From contig PLZD01000066.1 of assembly GCA_003151975.1 (NCBI GenBank), forward strand, positions 1 to 40,894: a stretch of 40,894 nucleotides of DNA, in the 5' to 3' direction. The translations under genes and the position numbers were made by a program. The notes under the pieces were generated by a model. It worked only from the letters and a program-made list of their open reading frames with translations, was not told where the DNA came from and ran no database searches. Positions 39,109 to 40,894 of this stretch are shown here, one piece after another. The first letter of the stretch is position 1. Every line of letters begins with the position of its first letter. Origin of the DNA: Elusimicrobiota bacterium (lineage in GTDB: Bacteria; Elusimicrobiota; Elusimicrobia; UBA1565; UBA9628).

Positions 39109-39872
39109 TCGTGAGGGAGAAGCGCGAGATTATACTCGAGCTCGGCGTCCTTGTCCAGGAAGATCGGCACGTGCAGCACCGCGCTTTGCGCCGCGTCGGC
39201 GGCGGCTTCCTCGCGCCCGGCCTGAGTGCGGTTGGCAAACGGTGGAGACCCTTCCTCGAGGTAATCGCCGCGATAGCCTTTGGCGGAGACGCTCACCGCG
39301 TAGCCGCCGTCGGTGAGCTTGGGCAGATGGACCTTGTAGCGGCCCCGCGCGTCGCACTTGGCCTTGAACTGCTCTCCGCTGAAGTGGTTCTCGAACACGA
39401 GCCGCGCGCCCGCGGCGGGCTTGAGCGAGATCAGATCGTACACCGCGCCGTTGACGAGCCAGTCGGCGGGAGCTTCCTCCGCGGGGGCCGCGGCGGTCGA
39501 GGACTTCGGTCCATTGTAGGCGGGAGTGACCGCGGGCGCGGGAGTAGAAGTCGCTTGATTTGCCATGATGGATGGAATTGACGGCGCCGGAGCGGGAGCC
39601 GGGGCCGCAGCTTGAGGCTTGGGCGGTTCCGGCGGCGGCGCGGACTTCAGGAAGCCCATGCGTTGCGCCTGCTTGAAGCCGTAACCCAGAGCCAGGACGA
39701 GAACGATCGCGCCCAAGATCTGGTACGGCTTTCTGCGCCGCGCGTCCTCGTCGCGGCGGTCCTTGTTCAGGCTTTCCATGAGCTCGCGGCGCGAGCGCGG
39801 GCGCAGGCAGATGGGGCACTGGCCGTCGTTGGGTCCCATCTCGGCGTGGCACGCGGGGCATTCCATGGGCAT
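39105..39872 (-). CDS. Zinc-ribbon single-pass membrane protein with carboxypeptidase-regulatory-like domain
   Basis: A 255-residue protein. Residues 4-23 are a four-cysteine zinc ribbon (Cys5, 8, 19 and 22: CPAC-x10-CPIC) on the cytoplasmic side. A basic helix follows, then a membrane helix (about 50-66), an Ala/Pro linker (about 75-140) and a periplasmic beta domain (about 140-225) like carboxypeptidase regulatory-like/CarboxypepD_reg folds (AARLVFENHFSGEQFKAKCDARGRYKVHLPKLTDGGYAVSVSAKGY). It may link cytoplasmic and periplasmic events, but its function is unknown. ATG 39872 was chosen; a second ATG two codons later is possible. It is first of three coupled genes. Confidence 0.8.
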   Translation of the reverse strand: MPMECPACHAEMGPNDGQCPICLRPRSRRELMESLNKDRRDEDARRRKPYQILGAIVLVLALGYGFKQAQRMGFLKSAPPPEPPKPQAAAPAPAPAPSIPSIMANQATSTPAPAVTPAYNGPKSSTAAAPAEEAPADWLVNGAVYDLISLKPAAGARLVFENHFSGEQFKAKCDARGRYKVHLPKLTDGGYAVSVSAKGYRGDYLEEGSPPFANRTQAGREEAAADAAQSAVLHVPIFLDKDAELEYNLALLPHE

Positions 39873-39882
39873 AGCTGGCTAT

Positions 39883-39911
39883 AAAGTACCAGATAGGGGG
39901 TGCGCCTTCAA
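39883..39911 (-). promoter_or_regulatory. Promoter of zinc-ribbon/DUF4015/M16 operon
   Basis: On the minus strand TTGAAG (39906-39911), 17 bases, TACTTT (39883-39888), ending ten bases before the ATG. It is divergent from the suf promoter, 27 bases away from its operator. Confidence 0.55.
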
Positions 39912-39932
39912 GGAGCACGGAGCATGGAGCGC

Positions 39933-39959
39933 CATACTTGACTAAAATAGTCAAGTATG
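39933..39959. promoter_or_regulatory. IscR/Rrf2 type 1 operator upstream of sufB
   Basis: A perfect 27-base palindrome: CATACTTGACT, centre AAAAT, AGTCAAGTATG. Its 25-base core fits the published degenerate type 1 IscR/Rrf2 box (ATA..YYGACTR-rich half and mirrored AGTC half) at every position. The right place, upstream of suf, adds weight. The regulator gene is not in the window. Confidence 0.85.
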
Positions 39960-39966
39960 TTACACT
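39938..39966 (+). promoter_or_regulatory. suf operon promoter, overlapped by IscR box
   Basis: TTGACT (39938-39943) is one half of the IscR box. After 17 bases TACACT (39961-39966) follows. A regulator bound to the box would cover the -35 and spacer, so Fe-S-loaded regulator should repress suf. The predicted start is near 39973, leaving a leader of about 76 bases. Confidence 0.75.
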
Positions 39967-40049
39967 GAGGTCAGCAGTGCAGCGACCCTCGGAGGTATTC
40001 CCGGGGAAGCCATAAAAGTCAATAAAATATATAGACAATTTATAAGCCT

Positions 40050-40894
40050 ATGCCACAACAAAAAGACGAGCTCGAAGATCTCACGACGAAGGATTACAAA
40101 TACGGCTTCGTCTCGGACATCGACGCGGATCAAATCCCGAAGGGCTTGAACGAAGACGTCGTCCGTCTGATCTCGCGCAAGAAAGAAGAGCCCGCTTTCA
40201 TGCTCGCGTGGCGGCTCAAGGCCTTCAAGCATTGGCTGACCATGACCGAGCCGACGTGGGCCAACGTTCATTACCCGAAGATCGATTTTCAGGAAATCAT
40301 CTATTACTCGGCGCCCAAACCCAAGAAGCTGCTCGGCTCCATGGACGAGGTCGACCCCGAGGTCCGCAAGACTTTCGAGAAGCTCGGCATTCCGCTCGAG
40401 GAGCAGAAGATTCTCGCCGGCGTCGCCGTGGACGCGGTGCTGGATTCCGTGTCGGTGGCCACCACCTTCAAGAAGACGCTCGCCGAAGCCGGCGTCATCT
40501 TCTGCCCGTTCTCCGAGGCCGTGCGCGAGCATCCCGAGCTTCTGGAAAAATATCTGGGCTCGGTCGTGCCGTACACCGACAACTATTACGCAACGCTCAA
40601 CTCCGCGGTGTTCTCCGACGGCTCGTTCTGCTACGTGCCCAAGGGCGTGCGCTGCCCGATGGAGCTCTCGACCTACTTCCGCATCAACGCCAAGAACACC
40701 GGCCAGTTCGAGCGCACCTTGATCGTCGCCGACGAGGGCGCGTACGTGAGTTATTTGGAAGGCTGCACGGCGCCCATGCGCGACGAGAACCAGCTGCACG
40801 CCGCCGTCGTCGAGCTCGTCGCGATGGACGACGCGCAGATCAAGTACTCGACCATCCAGAACTGGTACCCGGGCGACAAGAACGGCAAGGGCGG
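40050..40894 (+). CDS. sufB: Fe-S cluster assembly scaffold SufB (partial, 3' end cut)
   Basis: Reads as SufB from its N-terminus ([16 protein letters not shown]) through [36 protein letters not shown] and [24 protein letters not shown] to the window end. The frame stays open over 281 codons and stops only because the window ends, so about 40 percent of the protein is missing. SufB with SufC and SufD forms the scaffold that builds Fe-S clusters. The conserved Cys in YLEGCTAP is present. No Shine-Dalgarno precedes the ATG. Expression is likely controlled by the IscR-type operator upstream. sufC, sufD and sufS are expected beyond the window. Confidence 0.96.
   Translation, partial: MPQQKDELEDLTTKDYKYGFVSDIDADQIPKGLNEDVVRLISRKKEEPAFMLAWRLKAFKHWLTMTEPTWANVHYPKIDFQEIIYYSAPKPKKLLGSMDEVDPEVRKTFEKLGIPLEEQKILAGVAVDAVLDSVSVATTFKKTLAEAGVIFCPFSEAVREHPELLEKYLGSVVPYTDNYYATLNSAVFSDGSFCYVPKGVRCPMELSTYFRINAKNTGQFERTLIVADEGAYVSYLEGCTAPMRDENQLHAAVVELVAMDDAQIKYSTIQNWYPGDKNGKG

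Noticed and set aside
39977-40015. Twelve-codon GTG reading frame in the sufB leader
   Set aside because: It has no ribosome site, no regulatory codon run and no stem arrangement for attenuation, so chance is the simplest explanation.

Overview
The window is a dense, high-GC stretch from a bacterium with an outer membrane. Genes for LolC/LolD, lipoproteins, predicted beta-barrels and exported proteins point to a Gram-negative envelope. There are no plasmid, phage or transposon genes, and I see no tRNA, rRNA or CRISPR. The phylum cannot be fixed from sequence alone. Large secreted multidomain proteins with Ala/Pro linkers, next to plain housekeeping genes, remind me of uncultured Elusimicrobiota, but that is a weak inference.

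Layout. 1-1.2 kb: an atypical, AT-richer small gene, a strong imperfect hairpin and a membrane protein. 1.2-6.7 kb (minus): a tight operon of two stand-alone receivers, lysS, a small membrane protein, lolC/E, lolD and ilvE. 6.7-7.9 kb (minus): an exported TPR protein. 7.9-11.2 kb (plus): ndk, an exported alpha/beta hydrolase, murQ and a second esterase. 11.3-13.4 kb: a Cys/Met-metabolism PLP enzyme, then two small envelope genes on minus. 13.5-17.6 kb: a structured leader that can fold as antiterminator or terminator, followed by a 1280-residue exported-looking ATP-grasp/MFS fusion. 17.6-22.5 kb: a WG-repeat protein, a secreted protein with an ADP-ribosyltransferase-like C-terminus, two more hydrolases flanking a YciH/SUI1 gene, and a small exported protein. 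22.5-28.9 kb: a 726-residue exported Ala/Pro-rich protein, then nagZ, an SSS-family symporter and namZ. 29-35 kb: a beta-barrel candidate, PilZ plus a glycoside-hydrolase-like protein, an exported hypothetical protein, a receiver-def-membrane glycosyltransferase operon, and an SseB/TPR protein. 35-39.9 kb (minus): zinc-ribbon membrane protein, DUF4015 glycoside hydrolase and a double M16 peptidase. 39.9 kb to the end: an IscR-type operator over a promoter, then sufB, cut by the window edge.

Three themes link the genes. First, peptidoglycan salvage: NamZ (exo-muramidase), NagZ, a symporter of the family that includes MurNAc transporters, and MurQ. Second, envelope biogenesis and surface proteins. 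Third, transcription: at many first genes a TANNNT-type -10 element lies only 6-10 bases before the start codon and there is no Shine-Dalgarno, which suggests widespread leaderless mRNAs, while operon-internal genes often do have Shine-Dalgarno sequences.

The most unusual items are the ATP-grasp/MFS fusion with its attenuator-like leader, the secreted ART-like protein, and the leaderless promoter pattern.
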